The notes beneath the pieces were generated by a model that was given only the letters and a program-made list of their open reading frames with translations, was not told the origin of the DNA and searched no databases. Shown piece by piece: positions 1-6,070 of a stretch of DNA of 16,524 bases (the stretch's first letter is position 1; the number at the start of each line of letters is the position of its first letter). This DNA comes from a bacterium UBP12_UBA5184 (GTDB lineage: Bacteria > Vulcanimicrobiota > Vulcanimicrobiia > Vulcanimicrobiales > Vulcanimicrobiaceae), in the NCBI GenBank assembly GCA_002413145.1, contig DHWK01000127.1, positions 6,319-22,842 of the forward strand, given 5' to 3'. Made by a program: the position numbers and the translations under genes.

Positions 1-150
1 ATCGCGCTCGGCCATCCGCTCGGGATGAGCGGCGCGCGGCTGGTCGCGACGGCGACGTACGAACTCGCAAACAACAAGAAACGCTACGCGCTCTGTACGA
101 TGTGCATCGGCGTCGGCCAAGGCATCGCACTCCTCATCGAACGGGTCTAG
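1..150 (+). CDS. Acetyl-CoA acyltransferase (thiolase), C-terminal fragment
   Basis: The first 49 codons, open at the left edge and ending in TAG at 148-150, encode the C-terminal end of a thiolase. Two signature blocks are visible: GHPLGMSGAR, which carries the active-site His (fragment residue 5), and CTMCIGVGQG, which carries the second catalytic Cys (fragment residue 35). Thiolases of this family condense or cleave acyl-CoA with acetyl-CoA in fatty-acid beta-oxidation, polyhydroxyalkanoate or isoprenoid precursor metabolism; which of these applies cannot be told from the fragment. It converges on the cupredoxin gene with only 3 nt between the two stop codons, so there is no room for a separate terminator. 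The family call is secure; the substrate is unknown. Confidence 0.93.
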   Translation: MALGHPLGMSGARLVATATYELANNKKRYALCTMCIGVGQGIALLIERV

Positions 151-153
151 CGT

Positions 154-774
154 TCAGGGCTTGACGACGATGGCGCCGCGCATCCCCCTTCCCTGATGGT
201 ATGCGCATGCGAAATAGAATATGCCCGTTGGCCCGGTATTGAAGATTTTCGACTTGCCGTGCGACCGAACGTTTCCCGTGCTCCACTCGCTGGCGTCGAT
301 CATGCTTCCGTGCACGACCGTCGGATCGCCTTGAAACCGGTAATTTTCGGGAACCGTCTGTCCGCCGAACGAGTAGCCGGTAGCGGTGTGCTGATTGTCG
401 TCCGTGTTCACGAATTGAATGCGATCGCCGACGTGCACTTCGGTGACGACGGGATCGTATCCCGAGAGTCTGCCTTGCGTAGGTCGCTTATGTGGCCGAA
501 AATCGATGTCCATATTGATAATCAGAAGCCGATGCGCAGGCCTCTTGTGATTCCCTTGGTAGGCGCGCACCGTTTGCGCGGAGACGGGCAGAAGGGCGCC
601 AAACGCCGCGAGGACAAGCGCCGCGACGCAGCTCCTGGCAACAGCCGAGCGCTTGAAAAGACGCTCGACCGTTTGGCGATCTTCCTTAGCGGCGAAATAG
701 CATCCACGGCAAAGCGACCTCCTAAAGGTGATAGAAATGCATTCCCCGGGCTCCCAGAGTCGAAACTTTTGCAA
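154..774 (-). CDS. Exported cupredoxin (plastocyanin-like, type 1 copper); start uncertain
   Basis: The C-terminal half is a small blue-copper fold with all four expected ligands: His129 in DNQHTATG, then Cys190, His193 and Met198 in CAYHQGRGM, the C-x2-H-x4-M spacing of plastocyanins. A hydrophobic stretch at about residues 44-67, preceded by KRSAVARS and ending VSAQ, looks like a signal peptide, so the mature protein should act in the periplasm or outside as an electron carrier. The N-terminus is odd. The only in-frame start after the upstream stop is a TTG at 774, which would put about 43 unlikely residues before the signal peptide. A perfect AGGAGG at 723-718 followed by GTG at 707 lies in another frame, and one extra base in the A-run at 656-659 would join it to this frame. 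The gene is divergent from the small membrane-protein genes. Confidence 0.85.
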   Translation of the reverse strand: MQKFRLWEPGECISITFRRSLCRGCYFAAKEDRQTVERLFKRSAVARSCVAALVLAAFGALLPVSAQTVRAYQGNHKRPAHRLLIINMDIDFRPHKRPTQGRLSGYDPVVTEVHVGDRIQFVNTDDNQHTATGYSFGGQTVPENYRFQGDPTVVHGSMIDASEWSTGNVRSHGKSKIFNTGPTGIFYFACAYHQGRGMRGAIVVKP

Positions 775-824
775 AACCTCGGCGTGCCGGCTTGGGAAGG
801 CGGATGGGCGGGGATATGTGAGGC

Positions 825-1250
825 ATGAACGGCTACCCTAAGGAGTTCTTGACCCGACAAGTCGAGCAGCGTTCGGCCGACTTGGGGCGCCAGGTCCTTG
901 GCGCCGCCGACAGCTTGCACCGTATCGCGCAACAGCTGCGGCAGGACGAACTCGCGCACCGGGCCGCCGACCTCGCCGACGGCGGCGCGGCGATGATCGA
1001 GCGCTTCGGACGCTACTTGCAGGAGAGCGACTTCGACCAGCTCGTCTCCGACGCCGAGGAGTTCGGCCGAGAGCGGCCTTTGGCCGTCGCCGCCGCGGGG
1101 CTGGTCGCCGGCTTCGTCGCCTCGAGGATGCTCAAGGCATCCGCGGCGCAGCGGCATACGCTGTTGAACGAGCGCGGTTCGACGTCGAACGGTCGCAGGC
1201 GGGGTCGGGCTGGTCGTCGTTCGCGCCGCAACGCTAATCAGGAGGGATGA
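825..1250 (+). CDS. Small single-span membrane protein, YtxH/ElaB-like
   Basis: A 141-residue protein begins at ATG 825 behind GAGG (819-822). Residues 1-85 are polar, rich in Gln, Ala and Asp, and probably helical. One membrane segment follows (about residues 86-104, PLAVAAAGLVAGFVASRML), then a strongly basic tail of Arg-rich clusters. The layout, a soluble helix plus one C-proximal anchor after a GRERPL-type motif, resembles the ElaB/YqjD and YtxH stress-associated membrane proteins. It is the first of three genes also encoding DUF1469 and DUF3618 proteins, an arrangement seen in many bacteria. The molecular function is not established for the group; an envelope or stationary-phase stress role is inference. 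The basic tail may contact nucleic acid or anionic lipid. Confidence 0.75.
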   Translation: MNGYPKEFLTRQVEQRSADLGRQVLGAADSLHRIAQQLRQDELAHRAADLADGGAAMIERFGRYLQESDFDQLVSDAEEFGRERPLAVAAAGLVAGFVASRMLKASAAQRHTLLNERGSTSNGRRRGRAGRRSRRNANQEG

Positions 1251-1256
1251 AAGCCG

Positions 1257-1670
1257 ATGCAACGAGACGTTCCGCGGTTAGCTGATAGAGCGATTCCCGA
1301 GCTGCTTCGGCAGCTTTCGGCCGATACGGCGATGCTCGTGCGTCAGGAGATGCAACTCGCGCGAGCCGAACTCGCCGACAAAGGCAAGAAGGCCGGCCTA
1401 TCGGCTGGACTCTTCGGCGGCTCGGCGATGTTTGGATTGGCGGCATTTGGGGCGCTCACGCTAAGCCTCATCGCCGTCCTTGCCAGCGTGCTCCCCGCCT
1501 GGGCCGCCGCACTCATCGTCGGCGTGTCGTACGGGGTCATCGCGGCCGTTATGGCACTGGTCGGGAGGGCGTCGCTAAAAAAGGTCGGCACGCCGATCCC
1601 GGAGCGGACGCTACGGAGCGTCAAGGACGACGTGAGCAAGGTGCGCTTGGGCGTACAACGAGGCCGATGA
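1257..1670 (+). CDS. DUF1469/YqjE-family (putative actinobacterial holin-like superfamily) membrane protein
   Basis: A 137-residue protein starts at ATG 1257, 6 nt after the preceding stop, with a good GGAGGG Shine-Dalgarno at 1241-1246. An amphipathic N-terminal helix (LLRQLSADTAMLVRQEMQLA) is followed by two membrane segments at about residues 47-78 and 81-103. The tail PIPERTLRSVKDDV matches the conserved end of the DUF1469/Phage_holin_3_6 family. Despite the family name, these are ordinary chromosomal membrane proteins usually found beside ElaB/YqjD-like and DUF3618 proteins, as here; nothing around it suggests a prophage. Its stop overlaps the next start (ATGA at 1667-1670), which implies translational coupling. 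The exact biochemical role is unknown. Confidence 0.85.
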   Translation: MQRDVPRLADRAIPELLRQLSADTAMLVRQEMQLARAELADKGKKAGLSAGLFGGSAMFGLAAFGALTLSLIAVLASVLPAWAAALIVGVSYGVIAAVMALVGRASLKKVGTPIPERTLRSVKDDVSKVRLGVQRGR

Positions 1671-2101
1671 TGGAGAGCAACGATCCGGACGCGATCCGCC
1701 AAGACATCGACCAAACCCGCGAGCGCTTAGGAGACACCGTGGAAGCCCTCGCGTACAAGACCGACGTCGCTGCCCGGGCTAAGGACGCCGTAAGCGACGG
1801 GGTCGACGCGGCGAAAGGGGCCGCTGCGAAAGCCCTCGAGGCGGCGCGATCGACGGTCGCCGGCGTCGGAGCGCGAATTCCGTCCAGCCATGACGCGAAG
1901 GCCGGCGTTCGAGAAGCCGGTTCGCTGGCCGCACGCAATCCGCTTGGGCTCGCGATCGGCTCGGCCGCAGTGGGATTTCTCATCGGTCTCATCCTGCCGG
2001 TGAGCACAGCGGCACGTGACCGCAGCGGCCCCTGCGAACAGATCGCCGAAGAGGCCGGCGCCATCGCCAATTCCGTAGGCGGAGCGCCGGGGCAGGGCTA
2101 A
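1667..2101 (+). CDS. DUF3618 membrane-associated protein
   Basis: A 144-residue protein starts at ATG 1667, overlapping the upstream stop by 4 nt; a second ATG follows directly at 1670. Residues 8-33 carry the DUF3618 signature (IRQDIDQTRERLGDTVEALAYK type), a predicted helix. Then comes a low-complexity Ala/Lys/Asp helical region (about 35-85) and one membrane segment at about 93-113 (NPLGLAIGSAAVGFLIGLI). The C-terminus is a short Glu/Gly/Ala tail. It completes the three-gene envelope cluster. Family members are tied by context to stress and membrane homeostasis, but no biochemical function is established. The Ala/Lys/Asp-rich segment resembles LEA-like helices, which is only a compositional remark. 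Confidence 0.87.
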   Translation: MMESNDPDAIRQDIDQTRERLGDTVEALAYKTDVAARAKDAVSDGVDAAKGAAAKALEAARSTVAGVGARIPSSHDAKAGVREAGSLAARNPLGLAIGSAAVGFLIGLILPVSTAARDRSGPCEQIAEEAGAIANSVGGAPGQG

Positions 2102-2143
2102 ATGCCGCTTGGCTGCGCAACGAGGCGCGGCGAGACAGAAGGC

Positions 2144-3178
2144 ATGATACCGACGACCGCGCGCGAGATCCGCCTGCGTTCGCGCCCGGCCGGCTGGCCG
2201 GCGCCGGAAAATTTCGAATTGTGCGAGGTCCCGGTCCGTCAGCCGGACGAGGACGAGGTGCTGGTGCGCAACACGCACATGTCGGTCGATCCGTATATGC
2301 GCGGCCGGATGAGCGACGCGAAATCGTACGTCGCGCCGTTCGCACTCGGAGAGGCGCTGCAAGGCGGCACGGTCGGGTGGGTCGCCGCCTCGCGCTCGCA
2401 GATCCCGGTCGGGAGCTGGGTCCGTCACGATCGCGGCTGGCGCGACTACGCGACCATCGCGACGAAGCTCGCCCAGCCCATCGACGTCAACATCGCGCCG
2501 CCGAGCGCATACCTCGGCGTCCTGGGGATGCCCGGACTCACGGCGTTCGTCGGCCTGCACGACATCGGCGGCCTGGGGCCAAGCGACGTCGTCTTCATCT
2601 CGTCGGCGGCCGGCGCCGTCGGCAGCATCGCCGGTCAATTGGCGAAGGCGCACGGCGCAACCGTCATCGGGAGCGCCGGCAGCGACGAGAAAGTCGCATA
2701 TCTGACGAACGAACTTGGTTTCGATGCCGCCTTCAACTACAAGAACGGGCGAAGCGTCGACCAGCTGCGACGCCTTGCGCCCGACGGCATCGATCTCTAT
2801 TTCGACAACGTCGGCGGCGAACAGCTCGAGGCGGCGCTCGCGACGCTCGTCGATCACGGGCGCATCGTGGCCTGCGGCATGATCTCGCAGTACAACGAAA
2901 CCGCCAAGGCGCCGCGCAACTTGACCGCGATCGTTCGCAGCCGCCTGACGATGCGCGGCTTCATCGTCTTCGATCATCAGGCGCGTTCGGGCGATTTCGT
3001 GCGCGAGGTGGCGCCGCAGGTCAAGAGCGGGAGAATCAAATTTCCCGAGTCGATCGTCGACGGTCTCGAGAACGCGCCGCAGGCGTTCATCGACATGTTG
3101 CGCGGCGGCAAATATCTCGGCAAGGTCATCGTCCGCCTAGCGGATGCCGAAGCTCGCTCACCGAATACATCGTCGTGA
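2144..3178 (+). CDS. NADP-dependent zinc-independent MDR oxidoreductase (PTGR/CurA-like)
   Basis: The protein is 344 residues from ATG 2144. It shows the medium-chain reductase layout: an N-terminal GroES-like domain with MSVDPYMRGRM at about 46-56, typical of prostaglandin-reductase/CurA-type enzymes, then GLTAFVGLHDIG (131-142) and the nucleotide-binding loop SSAAGAVGSIAGQLAKAHGA (153-172). DLYFDNVGGE and a C-terminal GGKYLGKVIV close it. No structural zinc cysteine cluster is present. Such enzymes reduce the C=C bond of alpha,beta-unsaturated carbonyls with NADPH; the actual substrate is unknown. An in-frame ATG at 2102 abuts the previous stop and would add 14 residues. I prefer 2144 because family members begin close to the REIRLRSRP strand. 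The 3' end overlaps the next small gene by 4 nt (GTGA). Confidence 0.92.
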   Translation: MIPTTAREIRLRSRPAGWPAPENFELCEVPVRQPDEDEVLVRNTHMSVDPYMRGRMSDAKSYVAPFALGEALQGGTVGWVAASRSQIPVGSWVRHDRGWRDYATIATKLAQPIDVNIAPPSAYLGVLGMPGLTAFVGLHDIGGLGPSDVVFISSAAGAVGSIAGQLAKAHGATVIGSAGSDEKVAYLTNELGFDAAFNYKNGRSVDQLRRLAPDGIDLYFDNVGGEQLEAALATLVDHGRIVACGMISQYNETAKAPRNLTAIVRSRLTMRGFIVFDHQARSGDFVREVAPQVKSGRIKFPESIVDGLENAPQAFIDMLRGGKYLGKVIVRLADAEARSPNTSS

Positions 3179-3402
3179 GCGACACATTTTCTTACGCTCG
3201 ACGAGCCGAGCCGCCGACCGGCAAGATGACGAAGGGCGAAGCCGATCGCGCCGACCGCGAATATTGGCGCTCGGTTCCCGGTTCGGAAAAACTTTTGGAC
3301 CTTTGGCAGTTAGCGCGCATTTGGATGGACATGCATGGAGTCCCAGAAGGGGAACGTAGACTTCAGAGATCTGTTGAGGCGATTCGCCGACGAAAACGTT
3401 AG
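3175..3402 (+). CDS. Small basic protein, possible antitoxin-like partner of a lost nucleotidyltransferase
   Basis: This 75-residue frame opens with GTG 3175, overlapping the oxidoreductase stop as GTGA. An internal ATG at 3226 would give 58 residues. The first third is weakly structured; the rest (EYWRSVPGSEKLLDLWQLA... ending RSVEAIRRRKR) looks like a compact helical protein with a basic tail. I recognise no named domain. The local composition is clearly less GC-rich than the flanking genes, and the frame overlaps a short one (3335-3439) that resembles the N-terminus of a nucleotidyltransferase. Small proteins of this size are often encoded directly upstream of such enzymes as presumed antitoxins, which is the reason for the tentative label. 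No clear Shine-Dalgarno precedes either start. Confidence 0.55.
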   Translation: MSDTFSYARRAEPPTGKMTKGEADRADREYWRSVPGSEKLLDLWQLARIWMDMHGVPEGERRLQRSVEAIRRRKR

Positions 3403-3439
3403 GTATCTGATAGCACTTCTCGAGGATGAGGAGGGCTAA
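3335..3439 (+). pseudogene. Probable N-terminal remnant of a nucleotidyltransferase (AbiEii/MNT-type)
   Basis: ATG 3335 to TAA 3437-3439 encodes 34 residues. The core, DFRDLLRRFADENVRYLI, matches the way many small nucleotidyltransferases of toxin-antitoxin or abortive-infection type begin: an RDLL helix, then a strand of the form VRYLIVGGYA. Here the glycine-rich nucleotide-binding loop that should follow is replaced by ALLEDEEG and a stop, so the catalytic domain is gone and the frame cannot be an active enzyme. It overlaps the upstream small gene by 68 nt and ends 5 nt before the cyclase start codon. Its GAGGAGGGC end doubles as the cyclase ribosome-binding site. The similarity is read by eye from a short stretch; chance resemblance is possible. 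Confidence 0.4.
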
Positions 3440-3444
3440 GAATC

Positions 3445-5379
3445 GTGCGTGCGACGGGCGCCCTCCCCATCTCGGAAGCGTTGCGGGCGGCAATCGGCGC
3501 GGCCGAAAGTGCGCTGCTCGCGCGGCAGCGCGAGGACGGCCATTGGGTCTTCGAACTCGAGGCCGACGCGACGATCCCTGCCGAGTACGTTATGCTCGAG
3601 CATTACCTCGACGAGATCGACCCGCAACTTGAAGCGAAGATCGCCGTCTATCTGCGCCGCATCCAAAACGACGACGGCGGCTGGCCGCTCTTCTATCGTG
3701 GCGACAGCGACGTCAGCACGACCGTCAAGGCCTATTACGCGCTGAAATTAGCCGGCGATTCGCCGGACGCACCGCACATGCGCCGCGCTCGCCAACGCGT
3801 CCTCGCGCTCGGCGGCGCGCCCCGCTGCAACGTCTTCACCCGAATCGCGCTCGCGCTGTTCGGCCAGGTTCCCTGGCGCGCCGTCCCGGTGATGCCGGTC
3901 GAGATCATGCTCTTACCGCGCTGGTTCCCGTTTCATCTCGAGAAGATCTCCTACTGGTCGCGCACGGTCGTCGTCCCGCTGCTCGTCTTGACCGCATTGC
4001 GGCCGCAAGCGCGCAACCCGCGCCGGATCGACGTCCCCGAACTCTTCGTCACGCCGGCGCAGCACGAGCGCGGTTACATGCGAGCCGCAACCGGCTCTCC
4101 GCTTGGGAGAATATTTCTGGGGCTCGACGCCGTGTTGCGAAGGCTCGAGCCGCTTTTCCCGAAAGGGCTGCGCCGGCGTGCGATCGCGAAGGCCGTCGCG
4201 TTCACGAAAACGCGACTCAACGGCGAGGACGGACTCGGCGCGATCTTCCCTGCGATGGCCAATAGCGTGATGGCGTTCGACGCGCTCGGAGCTGCGCCCG
4301 ACGATCTGTCGCTGGGGACCGCGAAGCGCGCGGTGCGCAAACTCCTGATCGTCGGTGACGGGGAGGCGTATTGCCAGCCCTGCGTCTCACCGGTTTGGGA
4401 CACGGCGCTCGCCGCGCACGCTTTGTTCGAATCCGCAGGCGACGGCGCTTGCGCGGCAATCGCGCACGCGAACGCTTGGCTCAAACCGCGTCAGGTACTC
4501 GACGTCGCCGGCGATTGGGCGGCGCGGCGGCCGAATCTGAGGCCCGGTGGCTGGGCCTTCCAGTACTGGAACGACTATTATCCCGACGTCGACGACACCG
4601 GGGTCGTCGCGATGGCGCTGCACCGCGAAGATCCGCAGAAATACCGCGAGGCGCTCGAACGCGCCGCCGAGTGGATCGTCGGGATGCAGAGCAAGAACGG
4701 CGGCTGGGGCGCATTCGACGTCGACAACGACCACTATTCGCTCAACCACATCCCGTTTGCCGACCATGGCGCGCTGCTCGATCCGCCGACCGAAGACGTA
4801 ACCGCGCGCTGCGTCGGCTACCTCTTGCAACTCGGACGTTCGCCGAGCGAACCGGCCGTCGCGCGGGGACTCAAGTACCTGCGAGGGACGCAGCAGCCCG
4901 ATGGTTCGTGGTTCGGTCGCTGGGGGACCAACTACATCTACGGCACCTGGTCGGCGCTCAACGCGTTCGCGCCGCTGGGCGAAAATGCGGCCAATTCCGA
5001 GACCGTGCGGCGCGCCGTCGACTATCTCGTACGCTTCCAGCAAGCCGACGGCGGCTGGGGCGAAGACGGCGGAAGCTATTGGGAAGCGCGTCGCGGGCTG
5101 TGCCAAGCGAGCACGGCGAGCCAGACGGCGTGGGCGCTGCTCGGCTTGATGGCCGCCGGCGAAGTTGCGAACCCGGCGGTCGAACGCGGGATTCGGTTCT
5201 TGCTCGCGACCCAAAATGCGGACGGGCTATGGGACGAGGCGTGGTACACCGCCGTCGGCTTCCCGCGCGTCTTCTATTTACGCTACCACGGCTACCGCGC
5301 GTTCTTTCCGCTGATGGCGCTGGCGCGCTATCGCAATCTCACCGAACGCGGCGAGAAGCCGGGTCGCTTCGGTTTCTAG
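3445..5379 (+). CDS. shc: Squalene-hopene cyclase
   Basis: This 644-residue triterpene cyclase, of normal length for the family, should convert squalene to hopene/hopanol at the inner membrane face, the committing step of hopanoid synthesis. The catalytic acid motif DVDD is at residues 381-384, in YYPDVDDTG, matching the D-x-D-D that protonates squalene. Several QW repeats are visible: REDGHWVFE near 30, NDDGGWPLF near 75, SKNGGWGAFD near 415, QPDGSWFGRWG near 486, ADGGWGEDG near 535 and NADGLWDEAW near 593. A hydrophobic non-repeat segment around 150-180 (VEIMLLPRWFPFHLEKISYW) fits the membrane-docking region. The start is GTG 3445 with GAGGAGGGC at 3429-3437 as ribosome-binding site. No hpn, ispH or squalene synthase gene is adjacent within the window. 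The organism probably makes hopanoids. Confidence 0.97.
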   Translation: MRATGALPISEALRAAIGAAESALLARQREDGHWVFELEADATIPAEYVMLEHYLDEIDPQLEAKIAVYLRRIQNDDGGWPLFYRGDSDVSTTVKAYYALKLAGDSPDAPHMRRARQRVLALGGAPRCNVFTRIALALFGQVPWRAVPVMPVEIMLLPRWFPFHLEKISYWSRTVVVPLLVLTALRPQARNPRRIDVPELFVTPAQHERGYMRAATGSPLGRIFLGLDAVLRRLEPLFPKGLRRRAIAKAVAFTKTRLNGEDGLGAIFPAMANSVMAFDALGAAPDDLSLGTAKRAVRKLLIVGDGEAYCQPCVSPVWDTALAAHALFESAGDGACAAIAHANAWLKPRQVLDVAGDWAARRPNLRPGGWAFQYWNDYYPDVDDTGVVAMALHREDPQKYREALERAAEWIVGMQSKNGGWGAFDVDNDHYSLNHIPFADHGALLDPPTEDVTARCVGYLLQLGRSPSEPAVARGLKYLRGTQQPDGSWFGRWGTNYIYGTWSALNAFAPLGENAANSETVRRAVDYLVRFQQADGGWGEDGGSYWEARRGLCQASTASQTAWALLGLMAAGEVANPAVERGIRFLLATQNADGLWDEAWYTAVGFPRVFYLRYHGYRAFFPLMALARYRNLTERGEKPGRFGF

Positions 5380-5567
5380 ACCGGGACCGGGAGATCGTGG
5401 CGGCCCGCGCCGTCCCGGTCGGCGGACTCGTGGGCGCTGCCGGGCTCGTCGAGCCCTCCCGGCATCTCGTCGTGCAGAGGTTCGGGGGCGGGTTTGAACG
5501 GGTCCAGCGTCGATCGGAAACCGTCGCTGAAGCCCGCCCAAACAGTAGGCGAAAGGTGGGGCCGCAT
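5376..5567 (-). CDS. Possible small protein of unknown function, convergent with shc
   Basis: ATG 5567 opens a 63-residue minus-strand frame whose stop overlaps the end of shc tail-to-tail; a GTG at 5585 would add six residues. The translation starts MRPHLSPTVWAGFSDGFRST and becomes a Pro/Glu/Asp/His-rich, probably disordered tail with no transmembrane segment or recognisable domain. The composition (Phe/Trp-containing start, acidic and polar end) is less arginine-biased than typical antisense frames in this GC-rich DNA, which is the only argument for it. Upstream purines (GGGAAAG at 5581-5575) are a weak ribosome-binding site. It may equally be spurious. Confidence 0.3.
   Translation of the reverse strand: MRPHLSPTVWAGFSDGFRSTLDPFKPAPEPLHDEMPGGLDEPGSAHESADRDGAGRHDLPVPV
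5439..5463. terminator. Weak GC hairpin downstream of shc
   Basis: GGGCTC (5442-5447) and GAGCCC (5451-5456) form a perfect 6-bp stem with a GTC loop; a competing outer pairing, GCCGGG (5439-5444) with CCCGGC (5458-5463), also exists. It lies about 60 nt after the shc stop. There is no T-run on either side, so it would be at best a non-canonical terminator or RNA-stabilising hairpin, and it falls inside the doubtful minus-strand frame. I see no better terminator in 5380-5631. Confidence 0.2.
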
Positions 5568-5631
5568 GCTGGGAAGCTTTCCCACGAATCGGTCAAACGA
5601 CGCGGGCGAGGAAGCGACCGCCTAACAGCGA

Positions 5632-6000
5632 TTAGTGGCGGTCGCGGTCCTTGTCGCCGTCATGATCGCGGTCGCCTTTGTGTCCCTTGTTCGGCTTGTT
5701 CGGGTGGTAGGCGGCCTGACATTGCTGCCGTTGCAGGTCGAGCTGGTGCTTCTGGGCGTCGAGCTGGAAAATCTGAGCTTGGATTTGGCGCTTGAGACTC
5801 TGGCGGTAGGCAGCGTTCCCCGGACCGCGGTACTGGGCGTTGATCTGATGCTTCTGAAGATCGAGCTGGTGTTTCTGAGCGTCCAGCTGTTGTTTTTGGC
5901 CCTGCACGTTACATGCGTTGCCGGGCGCCGCCGCCGCCGGAACGACTGGCGCGGCTATGACGGCAAAAAAGACGAATATGCCGATGAGAGCTCTGAACAT
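5632..6000 (-). CDS. Secreted heptad-repeat protein with two bracketing cysteines
   Basis: This 122-residue protein starts at ATG 6000, with a clear TTGGAGG Shine-Dalgarno 8 nt upstream. Residues 1-25 are a signal peptide (hydrophobic core IGIFVFFAVIAAPVV, cleavage near PAAAA). The mature part has Gln-rich heptads QLDAQKH, QLDLQKH and QINAQYR (38-58), a turn RGPGNAAY (58-65), a linking helix, then QLDAQKH, QLDLQRQ and QCQAAYH (79-99). The 12-residue block QLDAQKHQLDLQ occurs twice, identically, at 38-49 and 79-90. One Cys flanks each half (30 and 94). The tail (100-122) is a Lys/Asp/Arg/His low-complexity run. I recognise no family; a periplasmic disulfide-closed helical hairpin is an inference. 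It lies 70 nt downstream of uvrA on the same strand. Confidence 0.85.
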   Translation of the reverse strand: MFRALIGIFVFFAVIAAPVVPAAAAPGNACNVQGQKQQLDAQKHQLDLQKHQINAQYRGPGNAAYRQSLKRQIQAQIFQLDAQKHQLDLQRQQCQAAYHPNKPNKGHKGDRDHDGDKDRDRH

Positions 6001-6070
6001 GGGGATACCTCCAAGGACGGGCTCTGGAAACGGTCGGTTTGCTCCTATTAGTTCCCGGCCGGGCTGTTTT

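Noticed and set aside
1257..1670. The holin-like annotation as a sign of prophage or lysis genes
   Set aside because: DUF1469/YqjE proteins are common chromosomal membrane proteins, and no endolysin, structural or integrase gene is nearby.
1727..2977. A 416-codon minus-strand frame across the DUF3618 and oxidoreductase genes
   Set aside because: Both plus-strand genes have recognised family motifs over the same interval, and the minus frame spans their junction with no domain.
4371..5795. A 474-codon plus-strand open frame overlapping shc and running past its end
   Set aside because: It is out of frame with the clearly coding cyclase, extremely Arg-rich and without motifs. Long open shadow frames are expected at this GC content.
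5731..5897. Repeated DNA blocks considered as a CRISPR-like or satellite array
   Set aside because: The repetition is explained by the in-frame heptads of the secreted protein; there are only two blocks and no spacer pattern.
6054..6063. The palindrome CCCGGCCGGG after the uvrA stop as a terminator
   Set aside because: As RNA it can form only about 3 bp with a 4-nt loop, and no T-run follows on the minus strand.
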